Source: Letharia columbiana (lineage: Eukaryota; Ascomycota; Lecanoromycetes; Lecanorales; Parmeliaceae). Taken from it: 64,000 nucleotides of DNA. The stretch lies in assembly GCF_014066305.1 (NCBI RefSeq), contig NW_023501037.1, forward strand, positions 1,674,501 through 1,738,500, in the 5' to 3' direction. The notes below the pieces were generated by a model, which saw nothing but the letters and a program-made list of their open reading frames with translations, made no database searches and was not told the origin of the DNA. This document shows positions 1 through 12,951 of this stretch, one piece after another. A program made the translations under genes and the position numbers. Numbering within the stretch: the stretch's first letter is position 1; every line of letters starts with the position of its first letter.

Positions 1-3000
1 TATAAAATAATAAATTTATAAAGTATTAAGTCTAATATAGCGACTTAATAAACGATTTAAATTAATTATTTATAATATAAAAATTAATAAAATAACTTCT
101 CTAAAGTAGATAATAATAGATAATTTTTTTAAATTTAAATATAGATATAGTAGAATAACTTCTTTATAAAATAAGACTATATTAAAATAACGATAAGATT
201 AATAACTATTTAGAGAATAAGTAAATATAGCTTTTATTTTAAAAATATCTTAAAAAATAATAAATTTATCTAGATAAAGAGTCTTAATAAGCTTATTAGT
301 TATCTATTTATTAATAAGAATATATTATATATTTATAATACTATTATTAATCTTTTCTTATATAAAATAATAAGTAATATTAATATATTTAATATAAATA
401 TAAAATTAAATATTTTTTATAAGAATAATTATACTTTAATTATTATCGAAAATAATAATAATTTTAAAGTTTATATTATCGAGATAAAGAAATTAATTAA
501 ATAGATTTTTTAATTAGATTACTTTTTTAATAGTCTATATCTAATTAATATACTTTATCTTATAAATAAATAATATTATAATAGCTTAACGCTTAGATAA
601 TTAATTAATTATATTATTTTTTATATTAAAGAGATAATTAGATATAGATCTTTAAATTATATTATTAATTTAATTAAAATTAATATAATTAATAAATTCT
701 TAAAGAGAGCCTTTATATATAAATTTATAGTATATTATATTTCTTAAATATTAAAAGATTTAAATAATTATATTTTAATATATTAGAGTTAGATTAGTTA
801 AGTAGTAACTTATTAATAATATTATATAAATAATATTAAGATAAATATCGAGTATAGTATATATAAGAGATTCTATCGCGAATTAATAATTTTCTTATAA
901 TTTTTTTAAGGCGATATAGCTCTCTTCGATAAAAGCTAATTTATAACTAATCTTAAGAGATATTAATATCGAAATAAAGTTTTAATAATTAAAATAATTT
1001 AAGAATTAAGTAATATAAGTCTTTTATTTTAGATAAAAAATATTATTATAATAATTTTTTTTAATAATTATATCTAAGTAATAGATATATAATTCTAAAT
1101 TTAATATATAAAACTTCGCGTTAAGACTCTTCTTAATTAGATTAAATCTCGACTTTACTAAGATTAATAATTAAAATATTATTAATATAAAGTATTATAA
1201 TAATATTCTCTTTAAAATTTATAAATACGCTATTATTTAATTTAATAGAGAGAAAATCTAATTTCTTTATATACTTTAAGAAATATTAATATTAAATTTA
1301 AGAAGATTATTTTAAATTATAAAGTATCTTATTTAATTTATAAATCTTAATATTATTTTTATTAAAGCTATCGAATTAATATATATAAATCTCTTTTTTT
1401 ATATTACTATATAGAAAGATAGTTTTAATATTTATTTACTTTAAATCTTAATTTAGAATAATTATAAATGCGAAGATCGCCTTATAACTTATAGACTTTA
1501 TTATTAATATAAAAATATTATAATAATTATAATCTTTCTACTATTCGAATTTTTAAATAATTTAATATATCTTATAATAAATTATTTCTTTATTAAGATT
1601 TTATTTTAAGATATAAATTTATTTATCTCTTAGAATATAAGCCTTAAAAGGCGTCTAGATAAGATATTAAGTATTATTATTTATAAAAGATTTATATTTA
1701 TTCTTTATAAAAAGTTTTTAATTTATTTAAGATAGCTAATTAGATATAGTTTACTTATAAATAATAAACTCGAAAATATTTAATTTATTAATATAATTTA
1801 TAAGTAAGATAAATATTATAAAGACTTTCGAAAGAGGATTAGAGAATAGATTTTATAGATTCGGAATTATAAGATTTAGATAATTATATAATACTCTTTA
1901 AATAGTATTTAACTTATAATCTTCGCGAATAACTTATATAACTTCGATAATAATAGATAATAAATCTAAGTTTAAAGAATTTTTTTATATAGATAATATA
2001 GATTAAATTATTAATATAAATATAAATATAGATATAGTATTTAATCGAGTAATCTATATTAAGAGCGCTTAAGCTAAAGACTCTTACGTAGTTAATTAAG
2101 TTTATTATATTAAAGACTTTTACGTAGATCTTCGCGAAAGCGTTTATTTATTAATTAATTAGGGGAAATTTAGTCTTAATCTTATAAATATTAAAGATCT
2201 TAAAGTTATCGAAGATTTAGAGGTTATTCTAATTATAGATATAATATCTTCTAATACTTTTTTAAATTTAATATCTTTTAAAATATTAATAATACGTTAT
2301 TTATTTAATATCTTTCTTATAGCGAATATTAATACTATTAGATATTACCGCTTATTTAAAAATTTATAAATTTCGATTTCTTCTTTTAAGTTTATAATTA
2401 GAGGTTATTTTTTTATAAAGTATACGCTATTAGCGTAAATAATTATCTTCTTAATAAGATTATATAATTAAAAGATTTACTCTCTCTTATATCTTAATAA
2501 TATATACTTTTTATTTTAACTTATAAATTTTTTTCTAGATTTATTTTATTATATAAATAATAAAATTAATAATACGTAAATAAGAAAGAATAAGCTTTTA
2601 TTAATAGAAGGTTTTAAAAGAAATTACGATAATTCTAATATTAAATAATCGTATTATTAAATAATTAGTAATAATAATAATTTTAGACTAAAAGAATTTA
2701 TTAAGATTAAAATTTAATAGAATAAAATATATCTTATATAGTAGAATTTATCTAAAACGCTTAATTATATTATTTATTTAGAAGTTATTAAAGATAATAA
2801 ATTTTTATTTAATATTTAATAAAGCGAGATAATTAAGAAAGACTTTAAATATATACTCGCCTTTATTATTAAAGCGAATATAAAAGATTTTATAATTATA
2901 TAATTTAAGATAAATTTTAAATTATAAAAATATAATAAAGATTTTATATTTATAATAAATATAGTAGACTTTAAAGTAGAAGATAAAATTATTTTTAAAT

Positions 3001-6000
3001 ATTATAAAATATTTATAATTATTAAAATTAATAGAGAATAGAGACTCTATAAGATCGTTATAAATAAATTTATTTAATTATATATTAGATATAATAGAAT
3101 TAATATAAAAAATAACCTTCTAACGCTTTATAATATAATATTTATAAATATATTTATTTATAATATTCTTAATAAAATCTATATCTATCGCTATAGCGAG
3201 GAGTTTATTTAGATTTTATTAATTTAAATAATTTATATAAATATATTAAAGTTAATAAATCGAGTTTAAAGAAATATTATATATCGTTAAGATATTATTT
3301 AGATTATTCTAGAGATTAAGAAAAAATAAATCTTAATTACGAGTATTTATAAATTTTAGATTATTTTTAATTAAAGCGTAATTAGTCTTATAAAAAATAA
3401 TTATAATATTAAAATTTAAGAGTTTATCGATAAAAAGAAGATTAATATTTATATTAAGTATATATAAAACGTTAAGTAAAGTAATATCTATACGCTTATC
3501 TTAAATAAAGTAATCTAAATTAATAATATCGCGGTTAAAGAGCTAAATTTAATTACTTTTAATATCGTAAATAAAGCGAGAGTAGATCTTTTTATAAATA
3601 ATAAATATTAAATAATTAATAAAGAAATAGCGAGAGTAATTAAAGTTTATTATTATATAAGAGTATAGATCGACGAAGTTAATAGCTATTAAGTTATACT
3701 TTAAATTAAAATTAATAATTATTAAATTAATAACTTTCTTATTATCGATTATATTAAAAATATTAAAATTATTAAAATTAAGATTAATATAATATATAAT
3801 TAAATTAAATTTTTCTAAAAAGATATAGTTAATATTAAGATACTTATTCTTCTTTAAAATAAAAATATTAAAAAATATCTCTTCGATACGCTTATATTTA
3901 ATATTAAGACTTTTCTCTATATTATTAAAATTAATTATAATAATTTAAATTTTCTTCTTCTTTTTTTTATTTAATATAAACTTTTTAAATTTTAAATAAG
4001 AGAACTTAGTTTAATATTTAATAAGAGAATATCTAAATTTATATTTAATAGTCTTATATAAGAAATAAATTTCGCGATTAATTTCTAAATCGCCGGTTTT
4101 ATAATATCTAACGAACTACTTATTTTTACTCTTATCGCTATTATTATAAATAGCGTATATAATAATATTATTATCTTTAAATAATAATAGATAAGTCTCT
4201 TTATTTATCGCGATATAGATAATCTTATTAAATTTAACGGCTTTATCGTTATATAGCTTATAGATTTAGATATAAATAATTATAAAGATATTAAAAAAAA
4301 AATTAAATTCTATAAAAAAGAGCTAAATTAGAAAGAGTTTTAGTAAAGCGAGTAATTTATATAAATTAGCGATTTCGATAATAATTTTATAAAAGTTCTT
4401 TTTATATTAGCGAACGCCTTTTTTAAAAATAAGAGTAATATTAAGTAATTAATAAATTAGCTTTATATAGAGTTTAAAGATTTTAAATTTATAATATTTA
4501 GCGATAGCGTTTAATATTATCTAAAAATCTTTATTATTATAATTAATCTCGATAAATTAATAATTATTATATTTAAGATATTAAAAAATAGCTATATAAG
4601 TTTTAAACTTCGTAATTTTAATAAAAGATAAAAATTTATTAAGTATTAATTAGCTCTTAATATTTTATTTTTATTTAATATATTCTATACTAAATTCTAG
4701 AATAATAATAGAAATTAGAGAGAAACTACTCTTATTAGATTAGAATTAAATCTTAATTATAAAATATTATAATTAATTATTCGAATTTATTATCGCTAAA
4801 AAATAATTTAAATAAAGATATATAGAATATTAATAAAGAGGGTAATAGCGGCGATAGTAATAGTAATTTAATTACTATTTTAAGCGAGATAACGAATTTA
4901 AAGAAAGATTTTAAAGATAGCTTTAAAGTAGATATAATAGATATTTTAATACGAAGATTAAATAGTTTAATATCGCTTAAAGGGCTAAAGGTATCTTCGC
5001 TAACTTCGAATTCGAAATTAATAAAATTAGATAGCGGCTACGCGTATAGCCTCTATCTATTAGATATATAGCCCCTATTTACTAGATATATAGCCTCTAT
5101 CTATTAGACATATAGCCCCTCTAATCCGATTAGCGACCGCGTGAAAGCTAGCGAAATCTAATTAAAAATAATAAAGAACTTGTATCTAGTATCTTCGAGA
5201 TTCTTACGGAGATGCTTAGTAATAGTAAGATAAGCCTCTCTATATCTCTCTCTATAGATTTATAATATTAAACGGTTTTAATTCGTCGATTAATAAGATC
5301 TTTAAATAATTCCGCTATAGCGATAGCTGATTAACTGGCTATTCTCTCTATTTACTATTAAAAATACGTTTATTATACTTAATTATTTACTATCTATTAA
5401 TTAGCTAATTTTCTTATATCTAAAATATATTAAATATAGTCTTATTATTCTATATATAAATCGATATAATATTACCTCGCTATTCTTATATAATACTATC
5501 TCGCTATCCTTATATAATATCTCCTCGCTATTCTCCTCTTATAGCCTATTTAACTTATCTATCTTATCGCTTTTCTTATATAATATCTAATTATCGAAGT
5601 AATTATTATAATAATTATAAAGCTTATAATATAGAGATAGATATAGAGATAGATATAGATATACGCTTTAATTCTTAATCTTTAATATTAAAGAATACAT
5701 TTACTCTATTCTTCTTCTCTTATTATTTTATCTAACTCGTTATAATTATTAAATATTATTATTATTATATATACTTAAATCGAGAGAACTCGTATTAAAT
5801 AGAGTTCTTAAAAACTTTCTTATAAATACGCTTTTTCTTCTTATTTTTAGCTTTTATTAATTAGCCTCTAAATTAAATTATAGCTAATTTATTAATATAT
5901 AGAAGCGCGTTTATAATATTATTCTTCTTCTCTTTATTATTCTTCTTTTTATTATTCTTATTCTTACTTTTATAATAACGCGTATTAATAGATTTATTAA

Positions 6001-6410
6001 CTCGCTAATAAGAGTAAATATCTTTAAATAATAATACCTTAGCTCTCTCTAATATATAACGCTTTATAACGTATACGTATAATAATTCTATTATTATAAT
6101 AAAGTATTTAATATATAACTTTATAATATAATTAATTACTTTATTATAGTAAGATAGTATTTTTATAAAGACGAATAATAAAACTTTAATATATAGATCT
6201 TGAAAAATAGGCTTTTTAATATAAATAGGAAAGCGTATTTAGGCTTTATTAAGTACGATATTATAATTTAAATACTTATTTATAAGTATTAAATTAATAG
6301 CGTTTATAATAGTCTTTAAATTATTTATAATACTCTTTAATTAATTTATTATTTTATTATATAGAGTAAAAGTAATTTTACTAATAGATAAGCTATATAG
6401 CTATCTCTTA

Positions 6411-7233
6411 ATCGTATGGAAACACGCTATACTTAGTATAAGCCACTTTAACGCTAAGGCTACCTCAATGCCAATTTTTTCAATTATTCTATCTACCCAC
6501 CCACATATATATTTATTTAGAGCTACTATAGTCTATTTCAACCTTTTTAATTACTTTAATCTTAATTAACTTTCTAACCCTTCATATAGTAACCTTAAAC
6601 CACTTGATATTCTTATTCCTAAATATATTATATACCCGAGACTCTTTAGTATTTACCCACTCTAAAGCCCTTAAAGTTCTTTCAATTTTTGTTTCCTTGC
6701 GTGTAATGATCTAAGACCGGGCTTAATAAGAATAATAATACCTCTCTTCTGACCCATCGTATTGGTTTTACTTTTCGAGTTGCTCGAGCTATTGCAGCTC
6801 GTTGAATAACATCTAATTCTCGCTTAACGAGTAGACCTAAAAAAAAATTGCAACTTTTATAAATATCGAACGATAATAAGATATTCCCGATCTATCGAGC
6901 CGTTATATATATTAATAAAGAATCTATTTTTCAGAATCTGTGGGCGCGTAAGAGTGGCTATCTTTAAGGGGGATCTTATTATAGCGATATAGGAGCTAAT
7001 CATAGAGCACGTTGAATTAAGTAACTAATCGAGTGACTTTGGGCTTTATTTCGGGGGCAATAGAGACTAAGGCCTATTGAATACGTTCTTAAATGACGGT
7101 ATATAAGTTAGGCATCGTTGTGGTTGTGGTAGATAGATAAGGGATGAATGAGTTAAAAAATTAAGAAAATTGATATTGGGGTAGCCTTAGCGTTGGGGTG
7201 GCTCATACTAAGTATAGCGTGTTCCCATACGAT
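6411..7233. mobile_element. MITE-A, 823 bp, TA-flanked, nested in the MULE
   Basis: Both ends carry an imperfect inverted repeat of about 70 bp starting ATCGTATGGRAACACGCTAT. TA flanks it at 6409-6410 and 7234-7235, as for Tc1/mariner-type insertion. It has no coding capacity that I can see. CA and TG dinucleotides remain in the interior, so it is less RIPped and probably younger than the host MULE, whose transposase it interrupts. Confidence 0.8.
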
Positions 7234-7235
7234 TA

Positions 7236-7900
7236 AGCTTATTATTATTTAACTTCTCTTACGAAGTAGCTTAATTATTAAAATATAGATATTAATTAAT
7301 TTAAAAAACTACTTACTTTTTTTTTAAGGAATTAAATTATTCGCGATATAGATAACCGCGAATAGATAGTACTTAATATAATTCTTCTATAAAGCGTTTT
7401 ATTTCTATTTAAATAACTTCTTAGTAGTTATATATATAATACGATAGAAGTTCTTCTTAAAGATATTTAATTTCTTTTACTTATTAAAGTATTAACTATA
7501 ATTCGATATAACGTTATTCTTAATATATTAAATATAAAGTATATATTTAATTCTTAAAAAGATAAATTTATAGATCTTAATTAAAGCGTTTTACGCGTTT
7601 ATTAAAAGTATATTTAAATAAGAAAGATTAAGCTTATTATATAGAGCTTTAAGTTATTTTATTATCTATATATAATTCTTAATATATTTTAATTTTATAA
7701 AGATAAATTCTATATAGAAGAATATATTAAGAGCGATAATTTCGATAATTATAAGAAGTAAAAGCTTATATTTATTAATTTTATATATCGCGTCTAAGAT
7801 TAATATCTCTAAATTAAGTTATAATATTTATTATAATAATTTTCTAGCGAAGAAGAGAAACTTAATCTACTATATCCGCTGATTCTTCTTTATATATATA
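7236..7900 (-). pseudogene. MULE transposase relic (DDE domain)
   Basis: In one minus-strand frame I read LDAIYKINKYKLLLL at about 7796-7755, matching the MULE motif around the first catalytic Asp (DATYKTNKYxxPLL) with T-to-I changes typical of RIP. Further on come LLINA*NALI (second Asp region, D mutated to N) and LYI*YIKNNVISN (the CIWH-KNV motif). Near 7250 is YFNN*ATS*E, matching HFGNQATSRVEG. Stops fall where CAA, CGA or TGG would be. Just after this the frame is cut by MITE-A (6411-7233); weak continuation is visible to about 6230. The N-terminus upstream of 7900 was not resolved. Confidence 0.75.
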
Positions 7901-9824
7901 AATTAATTCTCTTATATATATAATTATTATATTAAGATTTATATAAAAATTAAAGATTTAAGCGCCTCGCTTTTAGTCTTAATTTTAATATTATAAACGT
8001 CGCGTAGCTTTAGAATAGAATCTTTCTTATCTTAATTAAGTTATAAGAATAAAATAATTTATTTCGATAGAGCTTTAGAACGCGTTTAATTAATAATAAT
8101 ATTCTAAATATTCTAAATTATAGCGATTTTATATATTATTAAATATACTTTAAATAAGATATAGCTATAATTATAAATAAAATTAATAATTATAAGAGTA
8201 AAATTCGTTTAAATATCGTCTATTCTAATATATTATATAATAGTCTAAAACGAATAATCTATTAATTAATTAAATTTAATATACTTATCTATACTCTTAC
8301 TATTTTTTTTTAATTTTTCGTTATAATTATATTATAGCTATATCTTTCTTATAAATCTATTCTTAAAAATAATTATACGCCTCTTAAGAATAATATAGTC
8401 TTAAGATTTTATATACTACTATATATATAGAATAAGCGTATTAAATAAGATATTTATTTAGTTATCGAGAGGTAGAGCTAAGGCTATTACTATTAAGCGA
8501 AGAATATAGGCGGGCGATAAGATAGAAGTTAATTTTACTATTATAAGATATTCTACTATAAAGGTATTTAGCTCGAAGATATTAGATATAAATTCTTTAT
8601 TATTTTCGATTAGATTTCGTTAGCTTTCGCGCGGTCGTTAATTAAATTAGAGGGGCTATACGCCTAGTAGATAGAGGTTATACGCCTAGTAAATAGAGGC
8701 TATATATCTAGTAGATAGAGGCTATACGCGTAGCCGCTATCTAAAATTATTATTCGATAAAATAGTAAAAGTAAAATAAATATTCTAATTATTATTAAAG
8801 TTTTTAAAGATCTTATTAATACTAGTTAACTATTATCTTTAAGCTTTAAATTCTTATATAAAAAATAAAAAGTATTTATATATAAAGCTACGATAGATAT
8901 AGGCGATATAATTAAAATAAAAGATATTTAATAATAAAAATAATTTATAAATAAAGACTAATTTCTAGTAAAACTATATAAAATATAATTATTATAAATA
9001 TATAAATCTCCTTCTTAAAGGGGGATTAATATTCTTTTTATATTACTTATTTAAAGATTTAAATCTAGAATATCTACGTTATTAACTATTATTATAAGAC
9101 TTCGAAAATTATTCTAACTTTATAATCACGATAATAGAATATAAATAATTATAAAGAAAGAATTCGATAATAAAGCTTTAACCCCCTTTTTTAAGAGGCT
9201 TCTAAAGATTTAAAAGCTAATATTAATAAGATATTCTTATTATTTTAATCTTAATAGATTTATAAATATATTAAGAGATAGTAATACTAGCTCTAAAATA
9301 CTTTAAATTATAATTAGATTATTAATATTAATATTTAACTACTTTTAATTAATAGCTATTAATTCGATAATTAATATATAATTTTAAAATTAAAATTAAT
9401 ATAAAATAATTTTATTTTTAATAAAGTTAAGTATTCTAATTTAGCGAAAGTTAATAAGATTTAAGAAGGCTTTAGCGATATAACTCGATTATATAATAAT
9501 ATAATTATATACTTAATATATTTAGCGAGTTCGATATTTTAATTAAAGACGATATATTTTAACTCGCTTAAAATAGAGGCGAAAATAGCTTTTAGCTTCT
9601 TATATTATTAGCGAATTATACTTATTTAAATTTATAATTATTTTAAAAAAAAAAATACTCTTATTAAGAAGATTAAAAGAATATCTCTATAGCTACTATT
9701 ACTTTTATATAATAGACTTTAAATATTATAAAATAAATATTAAAAGTTTAAGAGTAGTTATAGTTATAGAGATAAATAGTAATTATAATATAATAGTTAT
9801 TAAGTAGAGCTCGGGCTTATAATC

Positions 9825-9973
9825 TATAAAAATATAAGATAAGATACTTAGTTATTAACTATAGAGTTATTATAAAGAAAAGAGCGATTAGATATAAATA
9901 CGCTAAGATATATTACGTAATTATATCACATAACTGCCAAGACGCTAAGAGTCACGTAATTCGAATTTCAACA
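9825..9973 (-). repeat. 5' LTR of Copia-1 (149 bp)
   Basis: On the minus strand it starts TGTTGAAATTC and ends TATTTTTATA, the RIPped form of TATTTCAACA. It has the same 149-bp length as both Copia-2 LTRs. Its inner side is followed by GATTATAAGCCCGAGCTC, the primer-binding site shared by this family. Confidence 0.85.
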
Positions 9974-11944
9974 AATATTTAAGAAAATATTATATTTAAT
10001 AATTTTTAAATAAATAATAAATTTAAATATCTTAATTAAATAATATAATATAAAAATAATACTATATTTAAAAAAAGTAGATTATTATAAAAATATTAAT
10101 CGAAATTTATATAGATTTCTAATTATCTATATAATTTATAATCGATATTAAAAAGAAATATTATCTCTTATAAGATCTCTATAAATTATTTATTTAATAT
10201 TTTATATTTTCGAATTATTAAATAGACTATTTCTATTAAATATATCTATTAAATATTAATTAAATTAAATATAAGAATTACGCTTATAAGAGATATTTAA
10301 TTAATTATAAAATTAATTAATTTTATTATATATTAATATTAAATAGTAAAATTTAAATCTATTTAAATATAATTTAAATTAATAATATCTCTTTTAAATT
10401 TATTTTATTTAAATTTAATCTCGCTAAGAAAAGAAAGATTAATAATTAAAATCTATTTAAAAATAAAAATAAGCGTTATATAAATACGCTATAAAAGATT
10501 ATATATAAATTATTAACCGCCTCTTTAATATTAATTTTAGAGAAGAGAGTCTTAAAAAGAATAAGATAGAAAATATTTATCGAAGTAGTAATTATTCTAA
10601 TTAAAGCTATTAGAGAATTCGTTATTACTATATAAATTTCTATTAAATCATATCTTTATAAATATTATCGTTATAGATATCGCTATAGATATATTTAGAG
10701 GAGATAGAGTTAAAATTATCTAAAACTCTAAATAAAAATATATTTATAGAATTTATTTTAATAGTATTAACGTCTTTAATATAAGTCTTAATAAGATCTA
10801 TAATTAGATCTATAATTAATTAATAGTCTTTCTTAAAATAATCTAGATAATACGAAGTTCTTAAAGCTTATCGCGATCTTTTATTAAATTTATTCGCCTT
10901 TTTAATTAAAGCTAATACTCTTAAATTATTTAAATTTTAAATATATTAAGAAATAATAATAAATAAATATTAGAAAATAAAATAGAAACTTATTATATAG
11001 AAAGAAGTTAATTCTTTTATAATTAATAATATTTAAATCTTAATAAATTTACTTTTAAATATATATACTCTAAATAATAAATAAGTTTATAAATTTAAGT
11101 AAGATCTTATTAGAGAAATTATATAATATAAAGTTTAATAAATAATTCGTAGTTTTAAATAGCGCGAAAGCGTAGATTTTAATAAGACTTTTATCTTTAT
11201 AATTAAATTTATAAATTATAAAGTAATCTTTATTTTAATAATAATTCTTAATTAGAAATTAAAGTAAATAAATATTAAAAAAAAATTCTATAATAATATA
11301 AAGGAAATTATCTATATAATATAATCTATAAACTTTAAAATTAATAGTAAATATAAAATATATAAACTAAAGAAGGCGTTATATAATTTAAAATAATTTT
11401 TAAAAATCTAATATAAATTTTTTTTATATATCTAAAGAAATTAAACTTTAAGTCTATTACGACTAATTTCTTAATCTTTATTAATAATATTATAATTATT
11501 ATAATTTATATAAATAATATTCTTTTAATTAATCTTAATAAAATAGAAATTTAGAATATTAAAAATAAGTTTAATAATTACTTCGAAATAATTAATTTAT
11601 ATCTATATATCTATTATTTAGATATAATTATTATTAAAAATTATATTAATTATATTATTTAACTTAATTAGATAAAATATATTAAAAAAATTCTTATTAA
11701 ATATAATATATAGAAATTTAAAAGTATACTTATTTTTATAGATATTGTAATATTAAAAGATATTAGATATTTAAAGAGAACTTTTAAGTCTTTAAAGTCT
11801 CTTATATTAAGTATTAGTTAATAATAGAGTTATTAATATATATAATACTCGATATAAGATTAGATATTATATTTATAATTTTAATAGTATTTTAATATAA
11901 TTTAAACTCTAACGAAGCTTATTAAAAAGCGATTAAGCGAATTT

Positions 11945-12951
11945 TATTATAATATTAGCCCCTTCGGCTATCGCATATATATCGCGTATTATCAGAGCTA
12001 GTAATTACCAGCTACTATTAGCCACCTATTTTATATATATAAATATCCGTATATTCTATAAATTAATAATTAGTCTTTTAATTATAATTATTCTTTTTCT
12101 AATATATCTGATATCCTACTTTTAATAGATTATAAGCCCGAAAGCGGGTAGAGTAATATCGAACATCCTTATACTTTCTAATATGGATATTAAACTAAGT
12201 CTTCAATAATCGTTTATAAATAGATACACCTTATAACGATAGTTCATTTTTTTAGCTCGTATCCACCGACGAGAGGGCTATCGCTATTCAATCCCTATAT
12301 AAAAAATATCGAACTAAAATCCTTATTTCATTCGAGGTCCCGAAATAATACGGGTAAAAAACCCTCATATCATACGAGGACCCGAATTAATTAAAAACCC
12401 TTAGATCATTTCGAGGTCCCGAAATAATACGAGCAAACCAACAAAACCCTTAGATCATTTCGAGGTCCCGAAACAATACGAGTAAAACCCTCAGATTATT
12501 CCGAGGTTCCGAAGCAATACGAGCAAACCATTAGTCTCGAAACAATACGGGCAAAACATCAAAAACCCTTATATCATTCCGAGGTCCCGAAACGGGTATT
12601 CAAAAGCCCCGGCACTCTTTCTATTTTTTCTATCGGGGTTTTTTATAGATTTAACGAGGCCGGATAAATAATTAATTCCGAATATAAAGCGTAGATTTAG
12701 AAACTAATATATATAGGATACGGTGTGCTGGGATTTAGGGAATCTAGCTTCTAGGGCTATCGAGGAGTATTATAATATTAGCCCCTTCGGCTATCGTATA
12801 ATATATCGCGTATTATTAAGGCTAGTAATTATTAGTTATTATTAGCCATCTATTTTATATATATAAATATTCGTATATCCTATAAATCAATAATTAGTCT
12901 TTTAGTAACAATTATTCTTTTTCTAATATGTCTGATATTCTACTTTCAACA
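11945..12951 (+). mobile_element. TRIM-type miniature LTR element with internal tandem array
   Basis: Two direct repeats (11945-12127 and 12768-12951, 183/184 bp) begin TATTATAATATTAG and end CTACTTTCAACA or its RIPped form. They enclose about 640 bp without coding capacity. A primer-binding site GATTATAAGCCCG follows the first LTR and a purine stretch GAGGAG precedes the second. The 5-bp target duplication AATTT flanks it (11940-11944, 12952-12956). Copia-5 shows the uninterrupted sequence near 38510. The internal region holds seven degenerate copies of a unit centred on CGAGGTCCCGAAATAATACG (12320-12596). It must rely on another element for its proteins; the PBS shared with Copia suggests which. 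Confidence 0.85.
12320..12596 (+). repeat. Tandem array inside the TRIM (7 units, ~36-49 bp)
   Basis: The core CGAGGTCCCGAAATAATACG recurs at about 12333, 12376, 12412, 12461, 12502, 12534 (partial) and 12581, separated by AAAACCCTTAGATCATTTC-like linkers of varying length. Confidence 0.85.

Larger units (their letters stand above)
5029..8742 (-). mobile_element. MULE DNA transposon with 171-bp TIRs and 6-bp TSD
   Basis: Terminal inverted repeats 5029-5199 and 8572-8742 start AGATAGCGGCTACGCGTATA. Direct repeats AAAATT flank it at 5023-5028 and 8743-8748. The uninterrupted Copia-2 sequence has this hexamer once at the matching place, so the duplication is real and exactly 6 bp. The outer ~90 bp of each TIR hold about 3.5 copies of a 22-bp unit (TATAGCCTCTATCTAYTAGA-like). 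The interior encodes a decayed Mutator-like transposase on the minus strand. Without the nested MITE-A and its duplicated TA the element is about 2.9 kb. MULEs usually make 8-11 bp duplications, so 6 bp is unusual. Confidence 0.85.
1..9973 (-). mobile_element. Copia-1, RIPped Copia LTR retrotransposon (3' end outside window)
   Basis: Read on the minus strand, this follows the same order as Copia-2 (14269-21323): 5' LTR 9825-9973, primer-binding site at about 9808-9824, gag, integrase, reverse transcriptase (the copy of the YVDD segment lies near 1171-1200) and RNase H running off the window start. The 3' LTR is missing only because the window ends. A 3.7-kb MULE splits it at 5029-8742. Matches to Copia-2 are long and collinear, for example the complement of 4081-4200 against 16380-16460. 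No open frame survives. It abuts the integrase region of Copia-3, into which it probably inserted. Confidence 0.85.

Noticed and set aside
1..5000. A mitochondrial or bacterial AT-rich genome fragment
   Set aside because: The TpA excess with retained CpG, RIP-type stops in Copia frames, and a spliced nuclear primase gene in the same window point to nuclear fungal DNA.
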